The notes beneath the pieces were generated by a model. That model was not told the DNA's origin. It was given only the letters and a program-made list of their open reading frames with translations, and did not search any database. 64,000 bases of DNA, taken from assembly GCF_051014685.1 (NCBI RefSeq), contig NW_027479710.1:1-64000 (forward strand). Reading direction: 5' to 3'. Made by a program: the position numbers and the translations under genes. Origin of the DNA: Ptiloglossa arizonensis (taxonomy: Eukaryota; Arthropoda; Insecta; Hymenoptera; Colletidae). This document shows, in pieces, positions 36,001 to 48,389 of this stretch (positions within the stretch are counted from its first letter, which is position 1; the number at the start of each line of letters is the position of its first letter).

Positions 36001-39000
36001 GCTCCAAACGCTTAAGCAGAATGGCCAAGGGAAAAAATACGCATACCCTTGTAATCGGGCGAGTTTCTACTTTCAGTTACAATAGGAATTTTTGGGTTAG
36101 GTTAATCCGTTCGCGAGATATGGGACTTTAAAGCTAAGAAATGGTTGACAAGGCAACACATTTTTCGCACTTCTGCTGCTCCGATCGCTTAACCAGAATG
36201 GCCTAGGGGAAAAATACACGTACCGTTGTAATCGGGCGAGTTTCTACTTTCAGATGCAATAGGAATTTTTGGGTTAGGTCAATCCGTTCGCGAGATATGG
36301 GAGTTTGAAGCCAAGAAATGGTTGACAAGACAACAAATTTTTCGCACTTCTGCTGCTCCAATCGCTTAACCAGAATGGCCTAGGGGAAAAATACACGTAC
36401 CGTTGTAATCGGGAGAGTTTCTACTTTCAAATGCAATAGGAATTTTTGGGTTAGGTCAATCCGTTCGCGAGATATGGGACTTTGAATCTAAGAAATGGTT
36501 GTCAAGACAACAAATTTTTCGCACTTCTGCTGCTCCAATCGCTTAACCAGAATGGCCTAGGGGAAAAATACACGTACCGTTGTAATCGGGCGAGTTTCCA
36601 CTATCAAATGCAATAGGAATTTTTGGGTTAGGTCAATCCGTTCGCGAGATATGGGAGTTGGAAGCTAAGAAATGGTTGAGAAGAGAACAAATTGTTCGCA
36701 ATTCTGCTGCCCCAAACGCTTAACCAGAATGGACTAGGGAAAAAATACGCATACCGTTGTAATCGGGCGAGTTTCTGCTTTCTGATGCAACAGGAATTTT
36801 TGGGTTAGGTAAATCCGTTCGCGAGATATGGGAGTTTGAAGCCAAGAAATGGTTGATAAGGCAAAAAATTTTTCGCAATTCTGCTGCTCCAAACGCTTAA
36901 CCAGAATGGCCTAGGGAAAGAATACACGTACCGTTGTAATCGGGCGAGTTTCTACTTTCAGATGCAATAGGAATTTTTGGGTTGGGTCAATCCGTTCGCG
37001 AGATATGGGAGTTGGAAGCTAAGAAATGGTTGAGAAGAGAACAAATTTTTCGCAATTCTGCTGCTCCAAACGCTTAAGCAGAATGGCCAAGGGAAAAAAT
37101 ACGCATACCGTTGTAATCGGGCGAGTTTCTACTATCAAATGCAATAGGAATTTTTGGGTTAGGTCAATCCGTTCGCGAGATATGGGAGTTGGAAGCTAAG
37201 AAATGGTTGAGAAGAGAACAAATTGTTCGCAATTCTGCTGCTCCAAACGCTTAACCAGAATGGACTAGGGAAAAAATACGCATACCGTTGTAATCGGGCG
37301 AGTTTCTGCTTTCTGATGCAACAGGAATTTTTGGGTTAGGTAAATCGGTTCGCGAGATATGGGAGTTTGAAGCCAAGAAATGGTTGATAAGGCAAAAAAT
37401 TTTTCGCAATTCTGCTGCTCCAAACGCTTAACCAGAATGGCCTAGGGAAAAAATACACGTACCGTTGTAATCGGGCGAGCTTCTACTTTCAGATGCAATA
37501 GGAATTTTTGGGTTAGGTCAATCCGTTCGCGAGATATGGGAGTTGGAAGCTAAGAAATGGTTGAGAAGAGAACAAATTGTTCGCAATTCTGCTGCTCCAA
37601 ACGCTTAACCAGAATGGCCTAGAGAAAAAATACACATACCGTTGTAATCGGGCGAGTTTCTACTTTCAGATGCAATAGGAATTTTTGGGTTAGGTCAATC
37701 CGTTCGCGAGATATGGGAGTTTGAAGCCAAGAAATGGTTGACAAGACAACAAATTTTTCGCACTTCTGCTGCTCCAATCGCTTAACCAGAATGGCCTAGG
37801 GGAAAAATACACGTACCGTTGTAATCGGGCGAGTTTCTACTTTCAAATGCAATAGGAATTTTTGGGTTAGGTCAATCCGTTCGCGAGATATGGGACTTTG
37901 AATCTAAGAAATGGTTGTCAAGACAACAAATTTTTCGCACTTCTGCTGCTCCAATCGCTTAACCAGAATGGCCTAGGGGAAAAATACACGTACCGTTGTA
38001 ATCGGGCGAGTTTCTACTTTCAGATGCAATAGGAATTTTTGGGTTGGGTCAATCCGTTCGCGAGATATGGGAGTTGGAAGCTAAGAAATGGTTGAGAAGA
38101 GAACAAATTGTTCGCAATTCTGCTGCTCCAAACGCTTAACCAGAATGGACTAGGGAAAAAATACGCATACCGTTGTAATCGGGCGAGTTTCTGCTTTCTG
38201 ATGCAACAGGAATTTTTGGGTTAGGTAAATCCGTTCGCGAGATATGGGAGTTTGAAGCCAACAAATGGTTGATAAGGCAAAAAATTTTTCGCAATTCTGC
38301 TGCTCCAAACGCTTAACCAGAATGGCCTAGGGAAAAAATACACGTACCGTTGTAATCGGGCGAGTTTCTACTTTCAGATGCAATAGGAATTTTTGGGTTG
38401 GGTGAATCCGTTCGCGAGATATGGGAGTTGGAAGCTAAGAAATGGTTGAGAAGAGAACAAATTTTTCGCAATTCTGCTGCTCCAAACGCTTAAGCAGAAC
38501 GGCCAAGGGAAAAAATACGCATACCGTTGTAATCGGGCGAGTTTCTACTATCAAATGCAATAGGAATTTTTGGGATAGGTCAATCCGTTCGCGAGATATG
38601 GGAGTTGGAAGCTAAGAAATGGTTGAGAAGAGAACAAATTTTTCGCAATTCTGTTGCTCCAAACGCTTAAGCAGAATGGCCAAGGGAAAAAATACGCATA
38701 CCCTTGTAATCGGGCGAGTTTCTACTTTCAGTTACAATAGGAATTTTTGGGTTAGGTTAATCCGTTCGCGAGATATGGGACTTTAAAGCTAAGAAATGGT
38801 TGACAAGACAACACATTTTTCGCACTTCTGCTGCTCCAATCGCTTAACCAGAATGGCCTAGGGGAAAAATACACGTACCGTTGTAATCGGGCGAGTTTCT
38901 ACTTTCAGATGCAATAGGAATTTTTGGGTTAGGTCAATCCGTTCGCGAGATATGGGAGTTTGAAGCCAAGAAATGGTTGACAAGACAACAAATTTTTCGC

Positions 39001-40640
39001 ACTTCTGCTGCTCCAATCGCTTAACCAGAATGGCCTAGGGGAAAAATACACGTACCGTTGTAATCGGGCGAGTTTCTACTTTCAAATGCAATAGGAATTT
39101 TTGGGTTAGGTCAATCCGTTCGCGAGATATGGGAGTTGGAAGCTAAGAAATGGTTGAGAAGAGAACAAATTGTTCGCAATTCTGCTGCCCCAAACGCTTA
39201 ACCAGAATGGACTAGGGAAAAAATACGCATACCGTTGTAATCGGGCGAGTTTCTGCTTTCTGATGCAACAGGAATTTTTGGGTTAGGTAAATCCGTTCGC
39301 GAGATATGGGAGTTTGAAGCCAAGAAATGGTTGATAAGGCAAAAAATTTTTCGCAATTCTGCTGCTCCAAACGCTTAACCAGAATGGCCTAGGGAAAAAA
39401 TACACGTACCGTTGTAATCGGGCGAGTTTCTACATTCAGATGCAATAGGAATTTTTGGGTTAGGTCAATCCGTTCGCGAGATATGGGAGTTGGAAGCTAA
39501 GAAATGGTTGAGAAGAGAACAAATTTTTCGCAATTCTGCTGCTCCAAACGCTTAAGCAGAATGGCCAAGGGAAAAAATACGCATACCCTTGTAATCGGGC
39601 GAGTTTCTACTTTCAGTTACAATAGGAATTTTTGGGTTAGGTTAATCCGTTCGCGAGATATGGGACTTTAAAGCTAAGAAATGGTTGACAAGACAACACA
39701 TTTTTCGCACTTCTGCTGCTCCAATCGCTTAACCAGAATGGCCTAGGGGAAAAATACACGTACCGTTGTAATCGGGCGAGTTTCTACTTTCAGATGCAAT
39801 AGGAATTTTTGGGTTAGGTCAATCCGTTCGCGAGATATGGGAGTTTGAAGCCAAGAAATGGTTGACAAGACAACAAATTTTTCGCACTTCTGCTGCTCCA
39901 ATCGCTTAACCAGAATGGCCTAGGGGAAAAATACACGTACCGTTGTAATCGGGCGAGTTTCTACTTTCAAATGCAATAGGAATTTTTGGGTTAGGTCAAT
40001 CCGTTCGCGAGATATGGGACTTTGAATCTAAGAAATGGTTGTCAAGACAACAAATTTTTCGCACTTCTGCTGCTCCAATCGCTTAACTAGAATGGCCTAG
40101 GGGAAAAATACACGTACCGTTGTAATCGGGCGAGTTTCCACTATCAAATGCAATAGGAATTTTTGGGTTAGGTCAATCCGTTCGCGAGATATGGGAGTTG
40201 GAAGCTAAGAAATGGTTGAGAAGAGAACAAATTTTTCGCAATTCTGCTGCTCCAAACGCTTAAGCAGAATGGCCAAGGGAAAAAATACGCATACCGTTGT
40301 AATCGGGCGAGTTTCTACTATCAAATGCAATAGGAATTTTTGGGTTAGGTCAATCCGTTCGCGAGATATGGGAGTTGGAAGCTAAGAAATGGTTGAGAAG
40401 AGAACAAATTGTTCGCAATTCTGCTGCTCCAAACGCTTAACCAGAATGGACTAGGGAAAAAATACGCATACCGTTGTAATCGGGCGAGTTTCTGCTTTCT
40501 GATGCAACAGGAATTTTTGGGTTAGGTAAATCCGTTCGCGAGATATGGGAGTTTGAAGCCAAGAAATGGTTGATAAGGCAAAAAATTTTTCGCAATTCTG
40601 CTGCTCCAAACGCTTAACCAGAATGGCCTAGGGAAAAAAT
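33100..40640. repeat. module Q: 11-monomer HOR family, irregular
   Basis: The same monomer types as the 11-monomer HOR of L1 recur, with the cccttgtaatc variant at 34098, 36046, 38701 and 39586. Spacings are 1948 bp (11 monomers plus one inserted base), 2655 bp (15 monomers) and 885 bp (5 monomers). The inserted base lies near 35385, where tttttgctgttggg replaces tttttgggttggg. Q is more diverged from the L copies than L1 is from L2, and its unit length varies through whole-monomer gains and losses. An A10 run at 34438-34447 is the longest homopolymer I noticed. Confidence 0.82.
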
Positions 40641-41143
40641 GCACATACCGTTGTAATCGGGCGAGTTTCTACTTTCAGATGCAATAGGAATTTTTGGGTT
40701 AGGTCAATCCGTTCGCGAGATATGGGTGTTTGAAGCCAAGAAATGGTAGAGAAGGCAAAAAATTTTTCACAATTCTGCGGCTCCAAACGTTTAACCAGAA
40801 TGGCCTAGGGAAAAAATACACATACGGTTGTAATCGGGCGAATTTATACTTTCAGATACAATAGGAATTTTTGGGTTAGGTCAATCCGTTCGCGAGATAT
40901 GGGACTTTGAAGCTAAGAAATGGTTGTCAAGACAACAAATTTTTCGCACTTCTGCTGCTCCAATCGCTTAACCAGAATGGCGTAGAGGAAAAATACACGT
41001 ACCGTTGTAATCGGTCGAGTTTCTACTATCAAATGCAATAGGAATTTTTGGGTTAGGTCAATCCATTCGCGAGATATGGGAGTTGGAAGCTAAGAAATGG
41101 TTGAGAAGAGAACAAATTGTTCACATTTCTGCTGCTCCAAACG
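40641..41143. repeat. L-like monomers leading into module R
   Basis: Three monomers resembling the third to sixth monomers of L: gcacataccg, then gggtgtttgaag with ggtagag (40727), then the gactttgaagctaag / gcgtag monomer. They carry private changes (ctgcggctcc, cgaatttatac). They look like an older relic of the L start. Confidence 0.75.
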
Positions 41144-42205
41144 CTTCAGCAGAATGGCCTAGGGGGAAAATACGCATACCGTTGTAATCGGTCGAGTTTC
41201 TACTTTCAGTTACAATAGGAATTTTTGGGTTAGGTCAATCCGTTCGCGAGATATGGGAGTTTGAAGCCAAGTAATGGTTGAGAAGGCAAAAGATTTTTCG
41301 CAATTCTGCTGCTCCAAACGTTTAACCAGAATGGCCTAGGGAAAAATACACATACCGTTGTATTCGGGCGAGTTTCTACTGTCAAATGCAATAGGAATTT
41401 TTGGGTTAGGTCAATCCGTTCGCGAGATATGGGAGTTGGAAGCTAAGAAATGGTTGAGAAGAGAACAAATTGTTCACAATTCTGCTGCTCCAAACGCTTA
41501 ACCAGAATGGACTAGGGGAAAAATACACGTACCGTTGTAATCGGGCGAGTTTCTACTTTCAGATGCAACAGGAATTTTTGGGTTAGGTAAATCCGTTCGC
41601 GAGATATGGGAGTTTGAAGCCAAGAAATGGTTGATAAGGCAAAAAAATTTTTCGCAATTCTGCTGCTTCAAACGCTTAACCAGAATGGCCTAGGGAAAAA
41701 ATACACATACCGTTGTAACCGGGCGAGTTTCTACTTTCAGACGCAACAGGAATTTTTGGGTTAGTTAAATCCGTTCGCGAGATATGGGAGTTTGAAGCCA
41801 AGAAATGGTTGATAAGGCAAAAAATTTTTCGCAATTCTGCTGCTCCAAACGCTTAACCAGAATGGACTAGGGGAAAAATACACGTACCGTTGTAATCGGG
41901 CGAGTTTCTACTTTCAGATGCAACAGGAATTTTTGGGTTAGGTAAATCCGTTCGCGAGATATGGGAGTTTGAAGCCAAGAAATGGTTGATAAGGCAAAAA
42001 ATTTTTCGCAATTCTGCTGCTCCAAACGCTTAACCAGACTGGCCTAGGGAAAAAATACACATACCGTTGTAATCGGGCGAGTTTCTACTTTCAGATGGGA
42101 TTGGAATTTTTGGGTTAGGTCTATCCGTTCGCGAGATATGGGAGTTTGAAGCCAAGAAATGGTTGAGAAGAGAACAAATTTTTCGCAATTCTGCTGCTCC
42201 AAACG
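41144..42205. repeat. module R, 6-monomer HOR unit 1 (1062 bp)
   Basis: The unit is defined by the cttcagcagaatgg marker (41144 to 42206), exactly 6 x 177 bp. It begins with the gggggaaaatacgc and cggtcgagtt monomer and includes a gtattcgggcg monomer and several ttgataaggc monomers. A one-base deletion near 41340 and a one-base insertion near 41640 cancel out. Confidence 0.88.
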
Positions 42206-43267
42206 CTTCAGCAGAATGGCCTAGGGGGAAAATACGCATACCGTTGTAATCGGTCGAGTTTCTACTTTCAGTTACAATAGGAATTTTTGGGTTAGGTCAA
42301 TCCGTTCGCGAGATATGGGAGTTTGAAGCCAAGAAATGGTTGAGAAGGCAAAAGATTTTTCGCAATTCTGCTGCTCCAAACGTTTAACCAGAATGGCCTA
42401 GGGAAAAAATACACATACCGTTGTATTCGGGCGAGTTTCTACTATCAAATGCAATAGGAATTTTTGGGTTAGGTCAATCCGTTCGCGAGATATGGGAGTT
42501 GGAAGCTAAGAAATGGTTGAGAAGAGAACAAATTGTTTACAATTCTGCTGCTCCAAACGCTTAACCAGAATGGACTAGGGGAAAAATACACGTACCGTTG
42601 TAATCGGGCGAGTTTCTACATTCAGATGCAACAGGAATTTTTGGGTTAGGTAAATCCGTTCGCGAGATATGGGAGTTTGAAGCCAAGAAATGGTTGATAA
42701 GGCAAAAAATTTTTCGCAATTCTGCTGCTCCAAACGCTTAACCAGAATGGCCTAGGGAAAAAATACACATACCGTTGTAACCGGGCGAGTTTCTACTTTC
42801 AGACGCAACAGGAATTTTTGGGTTAGGTAAATCCGTTCGCGAGATATGGGAGTTTGAAGCCAAGAAATGGTTGATAAGGCAAAAAATTTTTCGCAATTCT
42901 GCTGCTCCAAACGCTTAACCAGAATGGACTAGGGGAAAAATACACGTACCGTTGTAATCGGGCGAGTTTCTACTTTCAGATGCAACAGGAATTTTTGGGT
43001 TAGGTAAATCCGTTCGCGAGATATGGGAGTTTGAAGCCAAGAAATGGTTGATAAGGCAAAAAATTTTTCGCAATTCTGCTGCTCCAAACGCTTAACCAGA
43101 CTGGCCTAGGGAAAAAATACACATACCGTTGTAATCGGGCGAGTTTCTACTTTCAGATGGGATAGGAATTTTTGGGTTAGGTCAATCCGTTCGCGAGATA
43201 TGGGAGTTTGAAGCCAAGAAATGGTTGAGAAGAGAACAAATTTTTCGCAATTCTGCTGCTCCAAACG
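42206..43267. repeat. module R, 6-monomer HOR unit 2 (1062 bp)
   Basis: The second unit again runs exactly 1062 bp from one cttcagc marker to the next (43268). It repeats the monomer order of unit 1 with few changes, for example gtttacaattc near 42535 against gttcacaattc. It includes the ccagactggcc and agatggga monomer that precedes each marker. Confidence 0.88.
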
Positions 43268-44329
43268 CTTCAGCAGAATGGCCTAGGGGGAAAATACGCA
43301 TACCGTTGTAATCGGTCGAGTTTCTACTTTCAGTTACAATAGGAATTTTTGGGTTAGGTCAATCCGTTCGCGAGATATGGGAGTTTGAAGCCAAGAAATG
43401 GTTGAGAAGGCAAAAGATTTTTCGCAATTCTGCTGCTCCAAACGTTTAACCAGAATGGCTTAGGGAAAAAATACACATACCGTTGTATTCGGGCGAGTTT
43501 CTACTATCAAATGCAATAGGAATTTTTGGGTTAGGTCAATCCGTTCGCGAGATATGGGAGTTGGAAGCTAGGAAATGGTTGAGAAGAGAACAAATTGTTC
43601 ACAATTCTGCTGCTCCAAACGCTTAACCAGAATGGACTAGGGGAAAAATACACGTACCGTTGTAATCGGGCGAGTTTCTACTTTCAGATGCAACAGGAAT
43701 TTTTGGGTTAGGTAAATCCGTTCGCGAGATATGGGAGTTTGAAGCCAAGAAATGGTTGATAAGGCAAAAAATTTTTCGCAATTCTGCTGCTCCAAACGCT
43801 TAACCAGAATGGCCTAGGGAAAAAATACACATACCGTTGTATTCGGGCGAGTTTCTACTGTCAAATGCAATAGGAATTTTTGGTATAGGTCAATCCGTTC
43901 TTGAGATATGGGAGTTGGAAGCTAAGAAATGGTTGAGTGGAGAACAAATTGTTCACAATTCTGCTGCTCCAAACGCTTAACCAGAATGGACTAGGGGAAA
44001 AATACACGTACCGTTGTAATCGGGCGAGTTTCTACTTTCAGATGCAACAGGAATTTTTGGGTTAGGTAAATCCGTTCGCGAGATGTGGGTGTTTGAAGCC
44101 AAGAAATGGTTGATAAGGCAAAAAATTTTTCGCAATTCTGCTGCTCCAAACGCTTAACCAGACTGGCATAGGGAAAAAATACACATACAGTTGTAATCGG
44201 GCGAGTTTCTACTTTCAGATGGGATAGGAATTTTTGGGTTAGGTCAATCCGTTCGCGAGATATGGGAGTTTGAAGCCAAGAAATGGTTGAGAAGGGAACA
44301 AATTTTTCGCAATTCTGCTGCTCCAAACG
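43268..44329. repeat. module R, 6-monomer HOR unit 3 (1062 bp)
   Basis: The third unit runs 1062 bp to the marker at 44330. One monomer (about 43870-44046) differs, with ggtataggtc, a cttgagatatgg change in the CENP-B-like segment and gagtggagaac. The first two of these also appear near 44590 in the next unit, which suggests exchange between neighbouring units. Confidence 0.86.
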
Positions 44330-44850
44330 CTTCAGCAGAATGGCCTAGGGGGAAAATACGCATACCGTTGTAATCGGTCGAGTTTCTACTTTCAGTTACA
44401 ATAGGAATTTTTGGGTTAGGTCAATCCGTTCGCGAGATATGGGAGTTTGAAGCCAAGAAATGGTTGAGAAGGCAAAAGATTTTTCGCAATTCTGCTGCTC
44501 CAAACGTTTAACCAGAATGGCCTAGGGAAAAATACACATACCGTTGTATTCGGGCGAGTTTCTACTGTCAAATGCAATAGGAATTTTTGGTATAGGTCAA
44601 TCCGTTCTTGAGATATGGGAGTTGGAACCTAAGAAATGGTTGAGAAGAGAACAAATTGTTCACAATTCTGCTGCTCCAAACGCTTAACCAGAATGGACTA
44701 GGGGAAAAATACACGTACCGTTGTAATCGGAAGAGTTTCTACTTTCAGATGCAACAGGAATTTTTGGGTTAGGTAAATCCGTTCGCGAGATATGGGAGTT
44801 TGAAGCCAAGAAATGGTTGAGAAGGCAAAAAATTTTTCGCACTTTTGCTG
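44330..44850. repeat. module R, partial unit 4
   Basis: About three monomers of a fourth unit (cttcagc marker at 44330, gtattcgggcg, ggtataggtc). After that the array passes into the more diverged monomers of module S. Confidence 0.8.
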
Positions 44851-45835
44851 CTCCAAACGCTTAACCCGAATGGCCTAGGGACAAAATACACATACTGATG
44901 TAATCGGGCGAGTTTCTACTTTCAAATGCCATAGCAATGTTTGGGTTAGGTCAATCCGTTCGCGAGATATGAGAGTTTGCATCTAAGAAATGGTTGAGAA
45001 GACAACAAATTTTTCGCGATTCTGCTGCTCCAAACGCTTAACCTGAATGGACTAGGGAAAAAATACGCATACCGTTGTAATCGGGCGAGTTTCTGCTTTC
45101 TGATGCAACAGGAATTTGTGGGTTAGGTAAATCCGTTCGCGAGATATGGGAGTTTGAAGCCAAGAAATGGTAGAGAAGAGAACAAATTTTTCGCAATTCT
45201 GCTGCTCCAAACGCTTAAGCAGAATGGCCTAGGGAAAAAATACGCATACCGTTGTAATCGGGCGAGTTTCTACTTTCAGTTACAATAGGAATTTTTGGGT
45301 TAGGTTAATCCGTTCGCGAGATATGGGACTTTGAAGCTAAGAAATGGTTGACAAGACAACAAATTTTTCGCACTTCTGCTGCTCCAATCGCTTAACCAGA
45401 ATGGCCTAGGGGAAAAATACACGTACCGTTGTAATCGGGCGAGTTTCTACTTTCAAATGCAATAGGAATTTTTGGGTTAGGTCAATCCGTTCGCGAGATA
45501 TGGGAGTTGGAAGCTAAGAAATGGTTGAGAAGAGAACAAATTGTTCGCAATTCTGCTGCTCCAAACGCTTAACCAGAATGGCCTAGGGAAAAAATACACA
45601 TACGGTTGTAATCGGGCGAGTTTCTACTTTCAGATGCAATAGCAATTTTTGGGTTATGTCAATCCGTTCGCGAGATACGGGAGTTTGAAGACAAGAAATG
45701 GTTGAGAAGGCAAAAAATTTGTCGCAATTCTGCTGCTCCAAACGCTTAACCAGAATGGCCTAAGGAAAAAATACACATACCGTTGTAATCGGGCGAGTTT
45801 TTACTTTCAGATGCAACCGGAATTCTTGGGTTAGT
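44851..45835. repeat. module S duplication, copy a
   Basis: This stretch matches 48390-49374 at offset 3539 (20 monomers minus one base). Shared rare variants include acccgaatgg with catactgatg (44891 and 48430), ggaatttgtggg (near 45112 and 48651), a gatacggg monomer and the ccggaattcttggg monomer. It holds the first of two monomers with a full CENP-B core match. Confidence 0.85.
45666..45682 (+). other. full CENP-B core match (9 of 9), copy 1
   Basis: The segment reads gttcgcgagatacggga, so all nine fixed core bases (TTCG, A, CGGG) are present with the correct spacing. It differs from the majority form by one base, C for T, which creates the CG. Confidence 0.55.
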
Positions 45836-48389
45836 TCAATCCGTTCGCGAGATATGGGAGTTTGAAGCCAAGAAATGGTAGAGAAGGCAAAAATTTTTTC
45901 GCAATTCTGCTACTCCAAACGCTTAACGAGAATGACCTAGGGAAAAAATGCACGTACCGCTGTAATCGGGCGAGTTTCTACTTTCAGACGCAGCAGGAAT
46001 TTTTGGGTTAGTTCAATCCGTTCGCGAGATATGGGAGTTTGAAGCCAAGAAATGGTAGAGAAGGCAAAAAATTTTTCACAATTCTGCTGCTCCAGACGCT
46101 TAACCAGAATGGCCTAGGGAGAAAATACACTTACCGTTGTAATCGGGCGAGTTTCTCCTTTCAGACGCAGAAGGAATGTTTGGGTTAGGTCAATCCGTTC
46201 GTGAGATATGATTGTTTGAAGCTAAGAAATGGTTGAGAAGACAACAAATTTTTCGCACTTCTGCTGCTCCAAACGCTTAACCCGAATGGCCTAGGGACAA
46301 AATACACATACTGATGTAATCGGGCGAGTTTCTACTTTCAAATGCCATAGCAATGTTTGGGTTAGGTCACTCCGTTCGCGAGATATGAGAGTTTGCATCT
46401 AAGAAATGGTTGAGAAGACAACAAATTTTTCGCGATTCTGCTGCTCCAAACGCTTAACCAGAATGGCCTAGGGAAAAAATAAACATACCGTTGTAATCGG
46501 GCGAGTTTCTACTTTCAGATGCAATAGCAATTTTTGGGTTAGGTCAATCCGTTCGCGAGATATGGGAGTTAGAAGACAAGAAATGGTTGAGAAGGCAAAA
46601 AATTTGTAGCAATTCTGCTCCTCCAAACGCTTAACGAGAATGGCCTAGGGAAAAAATACACATACGGTTGTAACCGGGCGAGTTTCTACTTTCAGACGCA
46701 ACAGGAATTTTTTGGTTTGGTCAATCGGTTCGTGAGATATGGCAAATTGATGCTAAGAAATGGTTGAGAAGACAACAAATTTTTCGCAATTCTGCTGCTC
46801 CAAACGCTTAACCAGAATGGGCTAGGGAAAAAATACACATACCGTTGAAATCGGGCGAGTTTCTACTTTCAAATGCAATAGGAAATTTTGGGTTGGGTCA
46901 ATCCGTTCGCGAGATATGAGAGTTTGAAGCTAAGATATGGTTGAGAAGACAACAAATTTTTCGCAAATCCGCTGCTCCAAACGCTTAACCAGAATGGCCT
47001 AGGGAAAAATGGACATACCGTTGTAATCGGGCGAGTTTCTACTTTCAGTTACAATAGGATTTTTTGGGTTAGGTCAATCCGTTCGCGAGATATGGGAGCT
47101 TGAAGCCAAGAAGTGGTTGAGAAGGCAAAAAATTTTTCGCACTTCTGCTGCTCCAATCGCTTAACCAGAATGGCCTAGGAGAAAAATACGCGTACCGTTG
47201 TAAACGGGCGAGTTTCTACTTTCAAATGCAATAGGAATTTTTGGGTTGAGTCAATCCGTTCGCGAGATATGGGAGTTGGAAGCTAAGAAATGATTGAGAA
47301 GAGAACAAACTGTTCGCAATTCTGCTGCTCCAAACGCATAACCAGAATGGACTAGGGAAAAAATACACATACCGTTGTAATCGGGCGAGTTTCTACTTTC
47401 AGACGCACCAGGAATTTTTGGGTTAGGTCAATCCGTTCGCGAGATGTGGGAGTTTGAAGCCAAGAAATGGTTGAGAAGGCAAAAAATTTTTCGCAATTCT
47501 GCTGCTCCAAACACTTAACCAGTATGGCCTAGGGAAAAAATACACATACCGTTGTATTCGGGCGAGTTTCTACTATCAAATGCAATAGGAATTTTTGGGT
47601 TAGGTCAATCCGTTCGCGAGATATGGGAGTTGGAAGCTAAGAAATGGTTGAGAAGAGAACAAATTGTTCACAATTCTGCTGCTCCAAACGCTTAACCAGA
47701 ATGGACTAGGGGAAAAATACGCATACCGTTGTAATCGGGCGAGTTTCTGCTTTCTGATGCAACAGGAATTTTTGAGTTAGGTAAATCCGTTCGCGAGATA
47801 TGGGAGTTTGAAGCCAAGAAATGGTTGACAAGGCAAAAAATTTTTCGCAATTCTGCTGCTCCAAACGCTTAACCAGAATGGCCTAGGGAAAAAATACACG
47901 TACCGTTGTAATCGGGCGAGTTTCTACTTTCAGATGCAATAGGAATTTTTGGGTTAGGTCAATCCGTTCGCGAGATATGGGAGTTGGAAGCTAAGAAATG
48001 GTTGAGAAGAGAACAAATTTTTCGCAATTCTGCTGCTCCAAACGCTTCAGCAGAATGGCCTAGGGGGAAAATACGCATACCGTTGTAATCGGTCGAGTTT
48101 CTACTTTCAGTTACAATAGGAATTTTTGGGTTAGGTCAATCCGTTCGCGAGATATGGGAGTTTGAAGCCAAGAAATGGTTGAGAAGGCAAAAAATTTTTC
48201 GCAATTCTGCTGCTTCAAACGCTTAACCAGAATGGCCTAGGGGAGAAATACACGTACCGTTGTAATCGGGCGAGTTTCTCCTTTCAAATGCCATAGGAAT
48301 GTTTGGGTTAGGTCAATCCGTTCGTGAGATATGATTGTTTGAAGCTAAGAAATGGTTGAGAAGACAACAAATTTTTCGCACTTCTGCTG
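45836..48389. repeat. module S interior, diverged monomers
   Basis: Satellite with more private changes than the flanking modules, for example gattgtttgaag, ggcaaattgatgc, ccgttgaaatcggg and a tggacatacc monomer with ggattttttggg. The catactgatg marker recurs at 46307, 8 monomers after 44891. The stretch 46700-47080 is the apparent relative of blocks near 50600-50970 and 62270-62640. No unit of regular length could be made out. Confidence 0.82.

Noticed and set aside
43991..44326. 111-residue minus-strand open frame, the longest in the window, and similar short frames at 25483, 28136, 31299, 35603, 42030 and 50077
   Set aside because: All are shadows of the satellite in the frame that lacks stops on the minus strand. 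They differ only by which monomer variants carry a stop.
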